Assembly (NCBI GenBank): GCA_951394405.1
Contig: OX596342.1
Coordinates: forward strand, 62,001-126,000
From: Coprinellus micaceus
Taxonomy: Eukaryota; Basidiomycota; Agaricomycetes; Agaricales; Psathyrellaceae
Direction: 5' to 3'
DNA length: 64,000 nucleotides
The notes under the pieces were generated by a model. It did not search any database. It was not told the DNA's origin and saw nothing but the letters and a program-made list of their open reading frames with translations. Below, piece after piece: positions 46,994 through 57,751 of the stretch; position 1 is the first letter of the stretch; each line of letters starts with the position of its first letter. A program made the position numbers and the translations under genes.

Positions 46994-47640
46994 GATGTAG
47001 GGTAAAGAGTCGGGGGCTGCACAAATCCCAACATTCCTCGAAGTCATCCCTATAGTCCTTGGCACCCCATACTCGCCCCCTCCATACGCCTACCACGATA
47101 TGGAACACGCGGTTGAGTTTCCACTCGCGGTTCGGAGAGTAGCTTTTTAAACTGGGCTTCGAATGGCCCTATGAGTTCCCTTGGGAGGACGGACAACCCG
47201 GAAGAGCTCAACAAGCGTATCAGGGATAATACAGAGGGGTACCTTGAAAAGGCACTGGCAAACCACCGCAGAACTCTGCGCTGAGTGATCGAAGAGATTA
47301 ATCGATTACGCGTCTCTGTTATGCGTTTATCCGAAACACCACATACGTCGAGTCAGCGGAGACTAACCTCTGTGCTGTTCCATATCGACGAGAGAGACTT
47401 GCGAGAGTCACTTGACCAAGTGTGTATGGTTAAAGACGTGTTTCTTTGGATGAAGATTCAGTACTCGAGGACGGTGGATATGACTGGGAACGCGGCGAAC
47501 GGAGCAGAGGAAACCTTAAAAGAGCGCGAACGAGGGGTTCGAGAGGTTATCCGCCAGATAGGGCAGTTTTAGGATGAGAAGTGTGCTCACCGGTTGTTGA
47601 GGAGGACGATCAGTGATTTTCTCTGGAGGGTGGGGGGATG
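46994..47640 (+). pseudogene. Truncated, disrupted copy of the 236-residue gene
   Basis: Aligns with 41933-42590 but lacks the promoter, start codon and first 26 or so codons, which fall outside the duplicated block. It carries in-frame stops at 47148-47150 and 47282-47284 and an early stop near 47570, plus small indels. The residual frame 47285-47572 still shows the VIEEINRLRV and VREVIRQI segments. Confidence 0.88.
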
Positions 47641-47931
47641 ATACCGATGAGCTAAGGGCCCGTGTAGTACACTAAATCGTCGAAATACTTGTGCTCCACC
47701 ATGGATAGACCTGTGGTAATGCATTGACAAGATACTTGGCTTCGAATGTAAGCAAAGTACTACAGCGTTAGCAGAACGACAAAGTCCGGGTTTAATACTA
47801 CAAACAACTTGAAAGTCTCTCCGTACACTGCGCGGCGAATAACATGCAGACTTCCTTCGAGAATGCATATGGTAGGGATATCAGGTTCGAGATAGCCCAC
47901 CCAATGCAGACGGTATATACGGTGCGCAAGC

Positions 47932-49120
47932 CTAAAATGACCAGACTTGGTTGAAATTGTTGTCTGAGCACTTCCGGGTCTCGACCTGTTTCCCATTTGC
48001 GAGATTTCCGCTGGGCAGATCCAAGCATAGACCTGTGGAGGAAGCATCAGTAGGGGTCTTTTGGGGTAGTATTAGTAGGCGCACCCGAATTCTCAAGCGC
48101 AATTCGGCCATCGCCAGTGAAGTGCCACTGCTGTGCAGGGAGGTTATCATAACACTGCCAAATCTTCACCCCAGTTCCGTTTCCAGGCTCTATCCGGTAC
48201 TCGATCAGTTTCCGTCAACATCACTCATGGCAGGACCACTCACTCGACCCCGCGTCCAGACAGAAATTCGTTCCCGCCAATTTCACCTTCGTACTCCCGG
48301 TATTGATCTCCCATTTTTGTGCGGGGGTCCCGTTACAATCGTAAATCTGCACTGGATTTCCGTTTACCATCAAGCTGTCCCTCACCTCCAGACACTTGTT
48401 GACAGTGCCATATCCCGGTTTGATGAGGAAAGAACCTTCGAAGGGCCAGGGCCAGCCTCCGTCTGGGCAGAAAGTGATAGAGTATGTGGTGTCGTTCTCG
48501 GGGCAGCGGTAGTACGGAGGAGTGGGGGCGGGGCTGTATGGGTCCACGAGTGGGAAGCGGTCCGGGGGAGCATTGAAAGCGGTGACACAGTGGGCAGAGT
48601 TGCAGGTTGCGGGGACACAGAGGCCGTCTCTCTGAGAAGGCGATAAGCAGCCGGTGAGTCCTCATTCCACAAGAGTGACTAAAAGAGACGAACAGGAGTA
48701 CGGTTGGGTACGATGCTCATCCCGAGATTGAAATGCGCCGGATCCTTTACCATATAATAGTACCCATTCTAAACCAAATTCTCTCGGTTAGCAAATATCT
48801 CCCCGGCAGATAAGTTGAGTCTCGAGACTCACATCAAAGAACCCAGCCTTCGTCGACCCTGCACCACTGACGTTCCCACCATTCGCGTCGCTGAAAAAGT
48901 AGCCAGTGTAGAAGGATGATAACACAGTTGCGTTCCCTCCAACGGGGAGCATCTGAATTAGATTCAGCCCGACATAGAAGTTAACTGGGGCCGGGCAGGA
49001 GTTTCGGACGATCAAACGAGCAGCGGAGCCGCCTTGGCGCTTCTCCACAGCAGGGTTGGCGAGAAGCGGGGCCGCTAGAGCAAGAACAACAGATAGGAAC
49101 TTGAGGGCTGTATTCGTCAT
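47932..49120 (-). CDS. Secreted two-domain R-type lectin, copy B (318 aa)
   Basis: Five exons join in phase: 49120-48833, 48768-48694, 48631-48244, 48189-48085 and 48032-47932. The protein has a signal peptide (MTNTALKFLSVVLALAAPLLA) and a KR processing site. Next is an N-terminal Cys-containing module of about 130 residues (NSCPAPVNFYVG, GGNATVLSSFYTGYFFSDAN, then TTYSITFCPDGGW), which I compare tentatively with thaumatin-like domains from the NSCP start and TFCPDG end. The C-terminal R-type lectin has PAQKWEI, PAQQW and NFNQVW as QxW marks. Probably an extracellular or cell-wall sugar-binding protein; no catalytic domain is present. It is the block-2 counterpart of the truncated gene at 43.1-43.7 kb and a diverged paralogue of the gene at 54.1 kb. 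TATA-like box at 49193-49200. Confidence 0.88.
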
Positions 49121-49204
49121 GTTTGGTGTAGATAGTTGTAAGGAATGACAAGATTGGGGTCTGGTGGATGGATATGTCTGCAAGGAAGGCGGTATTTAAA
49201 GGTG

Positions 49205-50509
49205 AGCCGCATCATGGTCACATGAAGAGAGGAAGAATCAAGGAAATTTTGGAATCAAGGGGATCTATCTGTTCATACTCCTGCAGCGAATGGGCGCTTA
49301 CACAGTGATCTGAGACTAGAAATGGAAGTTGACCATAAGCCTGAGGACCTCGCTGGATTGCTCTTCGAGGAAGATAGGAATACCCGAGCCAAGTTCCCCG
49401 ACATAGCGGGGATGCGCTGCAAGTTGTTGTGTCTAACGTGGCTGAACATAAGGCCAGAATCTCGCTTCCTACGTCAGTCCAGTGCCTTATACCCTGGTTC
49501 CCTGAGAGACAAGAGAGAGGGGAACCGGTTGGCCCCATGATCTCCCCTTCTTGTTGTTAGAGAGCCCGCGAGGGTACTTGCCGGCGCCCTACTCTTGAAC
49601 CTCCGTAGCGGACTTCCTCGGAACGAACGGCCAGGGTCTACTGTCGCAGCTCGAAGGGCTTCTTGATCATCCACAGCGTCAGGCTAAAATGTAGTTCTCG
49701 CCAAATCCACCACGACTATGAACTTCCGACGCATCATGACGATCACTAGGAGTTTCTCAGTTTCTCTAACTATTCACCCGCACACTGTGTAAGTCCGCCC
49801 CGGGAAATGTTCGTCTTTTTGCGAGGCTTCGACGCCCTACATAACCATACTCAAAAAAATGAGGTGGGCTCTCCGCTCTCAATGGGCGCAGCGTGGCCGC
49901 GTAAAACCCTTTGCATCTCCCGTGGGCGTCAAATTGGACTTCCATGGGCGCTTAACCCCTGTCATCGTCTTTCTTCGGGACGGCGATTACAACTCCAAAA
50001 AGGGAGCCTTCCTCGTCCGACTGCACTCGGATGAATGTCGCCCACCGTCAGTCTCCCGTTTCTCTCGCAGAATTTGAGAAGCACTTAAAAATAATGGTGA
50101 AATTGAATTGAATATCACCAATTGCGTCTGACACTGATCGATTTTGGGCGTCTAACTGCTATTCATTTCACCCACGTCGTCACATGGGTCTCGTATACTC
50201 TTCCGACGCCCTAGAGGAAGCAGGGGTGAAGTACGGGTACTACGTGTGTCTGGATGGAAGGCGCTCCGTGGGGAAAACATTGAGCAGAGGGCACTTCCCA
50301 ATTATGGCGAGATCGGGCGAGGCGCTTGAACCTGAAGGCATTGAGGGTCTAAATCAAGACCAAAGGCTCAGGAAAACCATCGGTTGAGTGTCCAGAGCCG
50401 AGTGAAACAGGGATTCGTGGAAAGACGGAGGCGGTCGTCGGCGTTCGGGACAAACTTGGATCAGGAGTGCTTTGACCACAAATTTCACAGTCCGCCGGGA
50501 ATATTCGAG
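49205..50509. other. Non-coding part of block 2
   Basis: Matches block 1 (43830-46005) with substitutions and indels. No gene is supportable. Confidence 0.5.
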
Positions 50510-50920
50510 AGCCCCTATCCACTGCCCCCCAACCGTGCGTGGCACTGCCGTGGCACACGCTGTACACTCTATCGTTTGTGTTCACTGGTGCTTCATCGTA
50601 CCTGTTACTGTTACGTGTCGACGGTCAGGGACAGGCTCAATGTCATTTAGACATTCGGTTCAGGTTGGTCAAAGCTCCCCCAATCAAAACGATTGGTGCG
50701 TCAGATAGGTTGCTTTGCGGAGTATTTGCTTTGATTTCGTTTGGGTGAGTTTGAACAGACAAAGGTCGCGTTCTACCCGGTGCTTTGCCTCGCTCTCCGG
50801 CTTGTATATATGAGTGGGTTGAATAAGATATTCTTTCCATCGACTTCTTTTCGATCGCCTCGCTGCCCCATAGCTGAACACGCCACTCTGCACAACCATT
50901 TCACGCTGAAGGTATCCGCA

Positions 50921-51187
50921 ATGTCATCTCTCGCCCTCTCGCCCACCCCCTCCCCTTTTTCATCTCCAGCAAGTTCCCCGACGATCTCTGCCATAACGTA
51001 TGCCTCTGGTAGCGAACATCCCTCCGCCTCCCTCTTCCGGGTCACAAGGCGTGAACGCATCCATATGCACTGGAAAAAGCTGAAGATGCAGGTGAGGGAA
51101 ATGAAGGAGTTCTTGGTTTTGGTTGTGACGCCGAGGCCATATAGCGTTCCGGAGTGTAGGAGGGAGACGAGGAGAAGAGAGTTTTAG
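50921..51187 (+). CDS. Hypothetical Ser/Pro- and Arg-rich 88-residue protein
   Basis: Intronless frame that begins 111-116 bases after a TATATA (50805-50810). The first 40 residues are Ser/Pro-rich and probably disordered (LALSPTPSPFSSPASSPT). The rest is basic and helical (RRERIHMHWKKLKMQVREMK), with a short hydrophobic run (EFLVLVV) and an Arg-rich end. It is not clearly related to the small basic-tail family, although both have a W-K pair in a basic helix. Function unknown. It lies in the 1.8-kb block-2 segment. Confidence 0.5.
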   Translation: MSSLALSPTPSPFSSPASSPTISAITYASGSEHPSASLFRVTRRERIHMHWKKLKMQVREMKEFLVLVVTPRPYSVPECRRETRRREF

Positions 51188-51651
51188 GGCGTTTGAATAG
51201 ACCCTGGGCGTTTGTGCCCGACTCGAGTTTCGAGCATTTTGTATGGAGGCCTCACGTCTTCGAGCTTGGGCTGACCCTCTCATGTTGTACTACTACCTAG
51301 GACGATGTTTCTCGACGGTCGATTGGACTAGACTCTTGCGCAATAGTTTTATTGAGCGCTGTTCCGCCTTGTCTCGCCGAATAGACGACAGGCTTTGGGA
51401 TTTTGCCTTTTGCGCTTGTGAGATAGGCGCCGGGACCTTCCCTCTGGTCAACCGCCTACCAGAAGCCCGAACGACTATCTCTTGAACCTGTTGAGAGGTT
51501 ACGAACCAATGGTCACTGCCTTTGAGAGTACATCGCAATTCGACGTCTCGATATACAAGTCCGTTTGATACAGCATTCCGGTCTTCCGCCGTCGCTCTCT
51601 GCTCCCGATAGCCGTTCCAGTGCTCCTCAAATCAATCTCGAGTCGCCCGAT

Positions 51652-52013
51652 CTATTTATCGGAAACAGGGAACTCCTTCCCCGTCGTGCTCTTATAACCC
51701 CTCCTAATCGCGTCACTGATCTGTTCATCCTTCGCCTGTTCGAAAGCTGACTCATTGGCCTGGGGTCCCTGACCGAGGAACCGCTCTTGCACGAAGTCAA
51801 CCCCTTTGTCGAGGGAATCTAGGCACGACATGAGGGTCAATATCTGTGATGAACGACGATAGTGGCATGCTAACCCTCTTTCTGCTCCCCAGCTTGGCCT
51901 CCACCTCCCAAGTTGTTGAGCTTGTCGGTAAATCCGCCTCCTCCGCCCTGAGTTGTGCCCGTCTGGGTGTTGCCCTTCCCGTGAGAGCCAGCGAGGTTCT
52001 TGACGAAGTCCAT
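51652..52013 (-). CDS. Conserved fungal small Gly-rich protein (101 aa)
   Basis: Two exons: 52013-51875 and 51818-51652, with a 56-bp intron (GTTAGC...GCCTAG). The product starts MDFVKNLAGSHGKGN, has a Gly/Gln-rich middle (TTQGGGGFTDKLNNLGGGG), and ends in a conserved acidic-basic helix: LDKGVDFVQERFLGQGP, ESAFEQAKDEQISDAIR, YKSTTGKEFPV. I recognise this as the layout of a widespread fungal family of short, soluble, probably stress-related proteins with a DFVQE-LGQGP-DEQISD-IR tail, but I cannot name a gene. TATA at 52091-52096, 78 bases before the ATG. Codon use and structure look normal, so it may have been carried in by the segment it sits in. Confidence 0.8.
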
Positions 52014-52090
52014 TGGTGCTTGGTGTTGGTTGTGAGGGAGGGAAGGGTATGGTGAAATTGTTTGGGTTCTCAGTGCATTCGAAAAGGAAA

Positions 52091-52096
52091 TTTATA
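52091..52096 (-). promoter_or_regulatory. TATA box of the Gly-rich protein gene
   Basis: TATAAA on the minus strand, 78 bases before the ATG at 52013. Confidence 0.55.
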
Positions 52097-52293
52097 GAGG
52101 TGGGGAAATAGGATGACGACACACGCCGTCATACCTCGAATGGAGCGGGCGCTCCACGGGCGCTCAACTCGGTATCCCCTCGAGTACAGTGCTCTCCTGT
52201 ATTGCGTCACGGAGATTGCTATCACAACGCGTGAGCATTCTGTATCCGAAACCTTGCGTATGAGGCTTCCCCTAGGGGGCACTTGGGTTCGAG

Positions 52294-54030
52294 GGGATGA
52301 TCATGACGGTCTGGAGCGAAGTGACGAATAGGGGCCCTTTGGCTCAAAGCGGAGTCGGGAGTCGGACCTTCAAACCGGCGACCAAAGAACCCGGTGAACT
52401 CGTTCACGCCGTTTCTTCCACAACACTCACCATCGTACCAACCTCGAATCGATGCACTGGATATACTCGCGTCTTCTCTTGGATTTATGGCCTCGATATC
52501 TAGGCGCCTCACTCACTCAGAAATTGAACGTCGTTGGCGCGGTACGACTCCCACCATCGATCCGTACGACCAGCTGGAAGCCACGCCTGGAACCTTAGAA
52601 TCTGGCGACGTCGACCAGGGGAATTCTCCGCGCTGCGAATTGGAGCGGCCCTGGAAAGTGGCACGCGTGTTAATGAGGGAACCCGGCGATGCTCATCATG
52701 GAGCGGTCAAGATCAGAGACGGTGGCAGGGCTACCTTCACGTCAGGTACGTCGAGAACTTCCTGTACCTTCAACTTTGAGAACTAACCTTCGTCGAGAGG
52801 GGCGTTCTTCAGTCGCCTTTAGCACCTACCCGCATCCGTAGCCATGAAGAACAATCGGCGCTACGTCCTTGGGGTCTTGCTCACTGCACTGGCCGCACGA
52901 CATCTCAGCCTCCCCTCAGCTCCTTATCCGCTCGGCCATATGACACGGTCTGGTTTATCTGGGCTGCTATCTACCTCCCTCTGTGTATTTCTCGCCGTCC
53001 TTTGTCAGTATTCGCCCTGGGTGGTGGCTGTAACATCGCAACCTCTCGCTTAGGTCGATGATCCATGGTCATATAGCATTGACATTCGACGCCTTTCTTT
53101 AAGGCCTTCCGTAGTCGTCCGTTTATGACCATGGCATCCCTCTTCTTGAGCCTGAGAAGTGGCTTCTATCATTCTTGGCCCACAACTGGACCACAGTGGA
53201 ATGATCTTGCCGTTGGCGCAGGAGGATGTGTTTGGCTCCCCCCTTCCACGGGCGTGCACTTCTGCGGAGATTTGTGCCACTCGCTCTTTCTATGCTTTCG
53301 ATGGTGATGGCTCTCCCGTCCTTGTCACCCAACCGGTCGGGAGGATTTGCGTCTCTTTCTCAAGAACTCCCTCCATCCTGTAGGTCAAACCAAGCCACGA
53401 CTTCACGCAACCGCAACCATCACTGTCAGCCTGAATCACTCTGTTCTAATGGTTCTCATCTGAAGAGAGGTACTGACGCTCAACCGCACGATGCAACATC
53501 CCTGCGGTCTAAAAACGTTTGTATGCCTCGGTTCCCAATTCTCCTCGGTTCTTCCAGACGGCCTGGTCTCCCCGCCTCTCTTACGTTGACTGCCCGCGTC
53601 TCTAGGAGTGTTCATCCCATGTATACTTAGGATCTTCGCAGCGACCCACCCAGGTATACATAGATGACATCTTTGCATGCAGAAGGTGCGATGGGATGAA
53701 ACATTTACGGAACGCTATCCCCGACCCCGACGATTTCCAGCCAACTCTGGGATTGTCGCGTCGGATGGGCCTATCCTTCCTCTACGGCTCTCGTGCTCGC
53801 CTTTTGGGTGAGAAGCGGTCGAACGATGCTACTACTCACTCGAGGCTTCGGACAACAGATATGGAGCCTACTTCTAGCTCTCGATCGCAGTTCTGGAGTG
53901 GTGGGGCTAAGGGCCGTCGGCACCCCAGGAATAGGACGATGAGTATCACTGAACCGCGATTCCTTCTTTGATGCCGTTTCGTGCCGGGACCAGTCCGCTC
54001 TCGAGGTCACCATGTGATCATAGACGCGTC
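52294..54030. other. End of block 2 and intergenic DNA, no supportable gene
   Basis: Matches the end of block 1 up to about 53305, then unique DNA. A short frame at 52844 begins with a signal-peptide-like stretch but soon ends in poor sequence, and its block-1 counterpart is not open, so I treat it as decayed or chance. Confidence 0.45.
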
Positions 54031-54108
54031 CCACCTTAAATACCTCGCTCTTCGCAAGGATCTCGCTCCAACACGCTCACTTCTCACCCCTTCATCCCCA
54101 CAACGACG

Positions 54109-55306
54109 ATGATTACGACCCTGAAGCCTCTCGTCCTTCTCCTCGCTCTAGCGACCCCGCTTCTCGCCGATCCCAGCGTCGAGAAGCGGCAAAGTGGCTA
54201 CGCGACCCAGTTTATCATCCGGAACTCTTGCCCAGCCCCGGTGAATCTTTACATCGGCTCTCAGCTGGACTCGACGCTCCCTGTTGGAGGGAACACGACG
54301 AAGTTCTCGTATACTTATACTGACTTTTTCTTTACCGATGCGAATGGAGGGAATGCTAATGGTGCCGGGACGACGAGGGCTGGGTTCTTTGATGTGAGTT
54401 CATTTCGAAATCAAATTCGGTGTGATTTGAGTGGGATTCGCTGACGCTGAGGTTGGGTGTAGAACGGGTATTACTATATGGTGAAGGATGGTGTTGGTCC
54501 TCTGAATACCGGGATGAGCATCGTACCCGCTCGTACTCCTGTAAGTTTCCCACTTCCTTCCCTCTGGGGTCTCCGCTCACAACAGCTCTACTCCTCTAGC
54601 AAGACGGTTACTGTGTCCCCATAACCTGTCTCCAAAACAACTGCACGACCGCCTTCGACACTCCCCCTGCCCGCTTTCCCCCGGTCAACGACTTCAGCAC
54701 AGCACCCACACCTCCCTACTACCGATGCCCCGAGCTCAACACCACCTACTCGATCACCTTCTGCCCGGACGGCGGCTTCCCTCTGCGAGGCTCGTTCCGT
54801 ATCAAGCCTGGATATGGCGCGGTGAATAAGTGTTTGGAGGTGAGGGGCGGGGTGGTGGCGAATGGGACGCCTGTGCAGATTTATGACTGCAATGGAACAC
54901 CTGCCCAAGAGTGGGAGATCACCAGGGGAAGTACGAAAGTTAAGTTGGCGGGGACGAATTTCTGTTTGGATGCGGGGTCTCGTGAGTTGTCCTTTCCCCT
55001 CTCGGTTGTGGGAGGCAAAGCTGACGAAAGGGTGATGTGGGTAGCGCCTGCAAACGCAACTGGGATGAAGATTTGGCAATGCTTCGATAACCTCCCCGCC
55101 CAGCAGTGGTACTTCACTGCTGATAACCGAATCGCCCTCGAGGGTCAAGGTGGGTTCTCAAGCTTCCCGAATTTGTGCTCGCAATGGCCGCTAATAATCC
55201 AGCAGGTCAATGCTTGGATCTTCCCGGCGGTGACCTCTCGAACGCAAGGCAGGTCCAGACTTACCAGTGCCAGGACAACAACTTCAACCAAGTCTGGTCC
55301 ATCTAA
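54109..55306 (+). CDS. Secreted two-domain R-type lectin, copy A (316 aa)
   Basis: Five exons join in phase: 54109-54393, 54463-54540, 54600-54981, 55045-55149 and 55206-55306. Same architecture as the gene at 47.9-49.1 kb: signal peptide (MITTLKPLVLLLALATPLLA), KR site, N-terminal Cys module (RNSCPAPVNLYIGS, TFCPDGGF) and C-terminal R-type lectin with PAQEWEI, PAQQW and NFNQVW. Intron positions are identical in the two genes, so they are paralogues by DNA duplication, but this copy is inverted, outside the tandem blocks and more diverged. The TTAAATA element at 54036 lies about 70 bases before the ATG. Probably secreted or wall-bound sugar-binding protein. Confidence 0.9.
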
Positions 55307-56280
55307 GCGCTCACTATCTATACCCCTGATCGTTTTCCTGAGAGGACTCGGACTCACTGGACTTGATATGCTTTTGCTCCCTACAGACGATCGCGATATC
55401 GTTTCACTTTACCGTACAACTGACCTTCGTGTAGTGTAACCTGGACTTTATACCCTCTCCTTACCTGCCTACTTATGATTGGTAGAACATCACCCGTACC
55501 GTACCTGCATAGCCCAGGCCGTGCTACCCATAAAACTTGCGCTTGTTCCAAACCATGTTCAATGTGCCGTGAATAGGGGCTATCGATCGGACTTTGAAAC
55601 CGAAGCGTGAATTGGCCGGCTTCGCAACTTGCCGCTGGTAGACGCTCTCTCCACGACCCCTCAGCCTCTTGGGCGACAGGTTCCGGGATCCACCTCCTGG
55701 TGCTAGAGGCATCCTCTCTGAACAAATGCCCGTGACTATCCGGTGCATTCAACGTTCTGGCAAGAGGCTTTCTGTGGGTCTTACTAGTATGCCGGGCGGC
55801 TGCGTTCGGGGAGGAGGTCGATGACTACCAAATGTGCCCCGGATCCCATGGCATGGCTAGGAGCCTGGAAGCGACATATACATAAACCTGCAGCGCCCCC
55901 CTGCTATCCTTCGCTACTTTTCGCAGTACTCCCCGTGGGCCTTCGTCGCAGTTTTCGCTTCCTGACTTCCCTGGTCCACGGGCCACGTCGTCATTACTAT
56001 CTCTCCGGTTATCCTAGTAGGCCCTCTCCGAAACACAGCTCCCAACCTACGGCTTCCTTGACTCACTTCTTGACCTCGACGTTTCTCAAGACTTATGCTT
56101 GCATCGCCGCCACATCGCTCTTCCCGCTCTCTTTCTAGAGGCGGAATGCCTATACACTTCCATAGAATTCTGCTCATATTGAGAAGAAGCAGTCGCCGTT
56201 CGTGACCGAATCCGGCCCTCCCTTCGCCAAGGTTGCATTTCATCGCTTTTCCACCTACGTTTCGCAGAGTTGTCGGAGGA
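55307..56280. other. Intergenic, no supportable gene
   Basis: The 3' end of the lectin gene followed by unassigned sequence. Short open frames only. Confidence 0.4.
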
Positions 56281-57541
56281 ATGCTCGCTATCACCGTCCT
56301 TGCGTGGTGGAGCACAGGATCGACTGGTACAGTTACATATTACCTCAACATGCTGCTGGACGTTGATCGCAGCGTTTGCGGGGCAATACATCCTGATTCC
56401 TGTGTGGCGGGTCGCCCAGTTTAATCAATCCTACTGGTCCAAAGGTTATACCCTATGGCACTGTTCGGACCTCGGCCTCCAAGAGATTCCTCGCGTTGGA
56501 TATTGCGACATTCCTTTTGTCTATGAAGCCGCATCCCTGTTGATGAATCGAAGCGCCCAGGGAACTATGGGTTTCATGGCGCTGAGCCTGACCGATTACT
56601 AGCCACACGTGGAGCCAACGCCAAGCTTCGCACAACGATTGACCAGGAGGTGCCCACATGTGGACGCACGCGTGGACGACGAGGAAGGTACTCTTCATTC
56701 TGGCACGCTACCTCCCCATGCTGCGAATCGTGTCTAGCATCATCCGTCTGTATCCTTCCAATACCCTTGATGGAGCCTCGGGACTGACGACAGATATACA
56801 ATAGTTGAAGCGCGAATCGATGTGGCCCTCCCTCCCCTGGCTTGCCTGGGTCTCGCTTTCTCGTTCATGCGTAAGTCCACCCCTTTGGTACGTTGAAAAG
56901 CGGTCCCTGAAGAATCGGAGCAGTATCGCATATTCTCTGCATTTACGCCCTCTTGGGAGCCAAGCGCCGATGGATGTTGTCTCTCGGTGCTCTTTACGTC
57001 GTAAGCGCTCCCTTGGAATTGACCCAGATCACCCCATTCCCTCATCACCCCCACATCCCCAACTGTGCGTCTCAGTCCCCTTACTGTCTTCGACATTCTA
57101 TATATCCTTGGTCGAGAGCGTGAGTTCGTGCCTGCTATAGGGCCGGGATGTGAGTAAACGTTGGATAATTTCCCCGCTCCCTCCTCTGGTTCAAGTACTA
57201 ATGGGTCCCCACCTAGCTCACAGGTTCATTTCAGCCGTGCTGGACACACCCGGCGTTAGGGTAAGCTATCGCCCTTTGTCTCAAACCCTTGGTTGACCGC
57301 AGGATGACAGAACTTCGATAGATACAACGTGACTTGGCAGTGAGTGTCCCCGCACATATTCCGTTCCCGGGATATTAACACGCGGGATTTCAGTCTCTAT
57401 GCTCTCATTACTACGATCCTCGCTACCCAGCTCATACTTCACATGAGGCAGGCCGACAAGCGGACTCTGTCTTCGGAAAGGGTTTCGAGTTTGGTATTCG
57501 CTCATCAACTAGAGGAACCAGCGGGGCTCCGAGAATTTTAG
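56281..57541 (+). CDS. DUF6533-type membrane protein, plus-strand copy (exons partial)
   Basis: Fragments of a multi-exon membrane protein. Near 56490-56560 there is YCDIPFVYEAASLL, resembling the RYLPF segment of DUF6533 proteins. At 56810-56870 there is a hydrophobic helix (VALPPLACLGLAFSFM) ending at a GTAAGT donor. At about 56925-57000 there is ILCIYALLGAKRRWMLSLGA, the usual YALxGxxRR segment, with a donor after it. The last exon (about 57394-57541) reads LYALITTILATQLILHMRQA and ends at a stop. That exon aligns with the last exon of the minus-strand gene (YAIVPILAQRLMINMRKVD). Exact exon borders and the start were not resolved, and decay cannot be excluded. Function of the family is unknown; the proteins are predicted seven-helix integral membrane proteins abundant in basidiomycetes. 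Confidence 0.5.
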
Positions 57542-57751
57542 AGGGATAAGAGGATGGAATCGTGCTCTGGAGGCACACACCCTTGTTCTGTTGAGGGCCT
57601 CTCGATTATCGGAGTCGGTCTAAACCGCATCATCGGACTGGATTACTTAATACCACATTTCTTCGTTCGGTCAAAAAGGCACACCAGTAACTAGACATTC
57701 GCGTTCATAGGAGCCTTTGGTACGACTTCGAATCTTTTCAAGCCGTTAAGA

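Larger units (their letters stand above)
50510..52293. other. 1.8-kb segment present only in block 2, flanked by TCGAG
   Basis: TCGAG occurs at 50505-50509 and again at 52289-52293; block 1 has a single GTCGAG at the corresponding place (about 46015). The segment therefore looks like an insertion with a 5-bp target duplication, or else block 1 lost it by recombination between the short repeats. It contains two small genes (50921-51187 plus and 51652-52013 minus). No terminal inverted repeat is obvious. Confidence 0.65.
46994..53305 (+). repeat. Tandem duplication, block 2
   Basis: The second copy begins inside the coding part of the 236-residue gene: after CGATGTAGG the sequence continues GTAAAGAGTCGGGGGCTGCA, matching 41933 onward. 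It ends near 53305, where it stops matching the end of block 1 (about 46990). Relative to block 1 it carries an extra 1.8-kb segment (50510-52293). Confidence 0.85.

Noticed and set aside
50921..51187. Possible fourth member of the basic-tail family
   Set aside because: Only a W-K pair and general basicity are shared; the KKNRAM and LSxxAxAE parts are absent.
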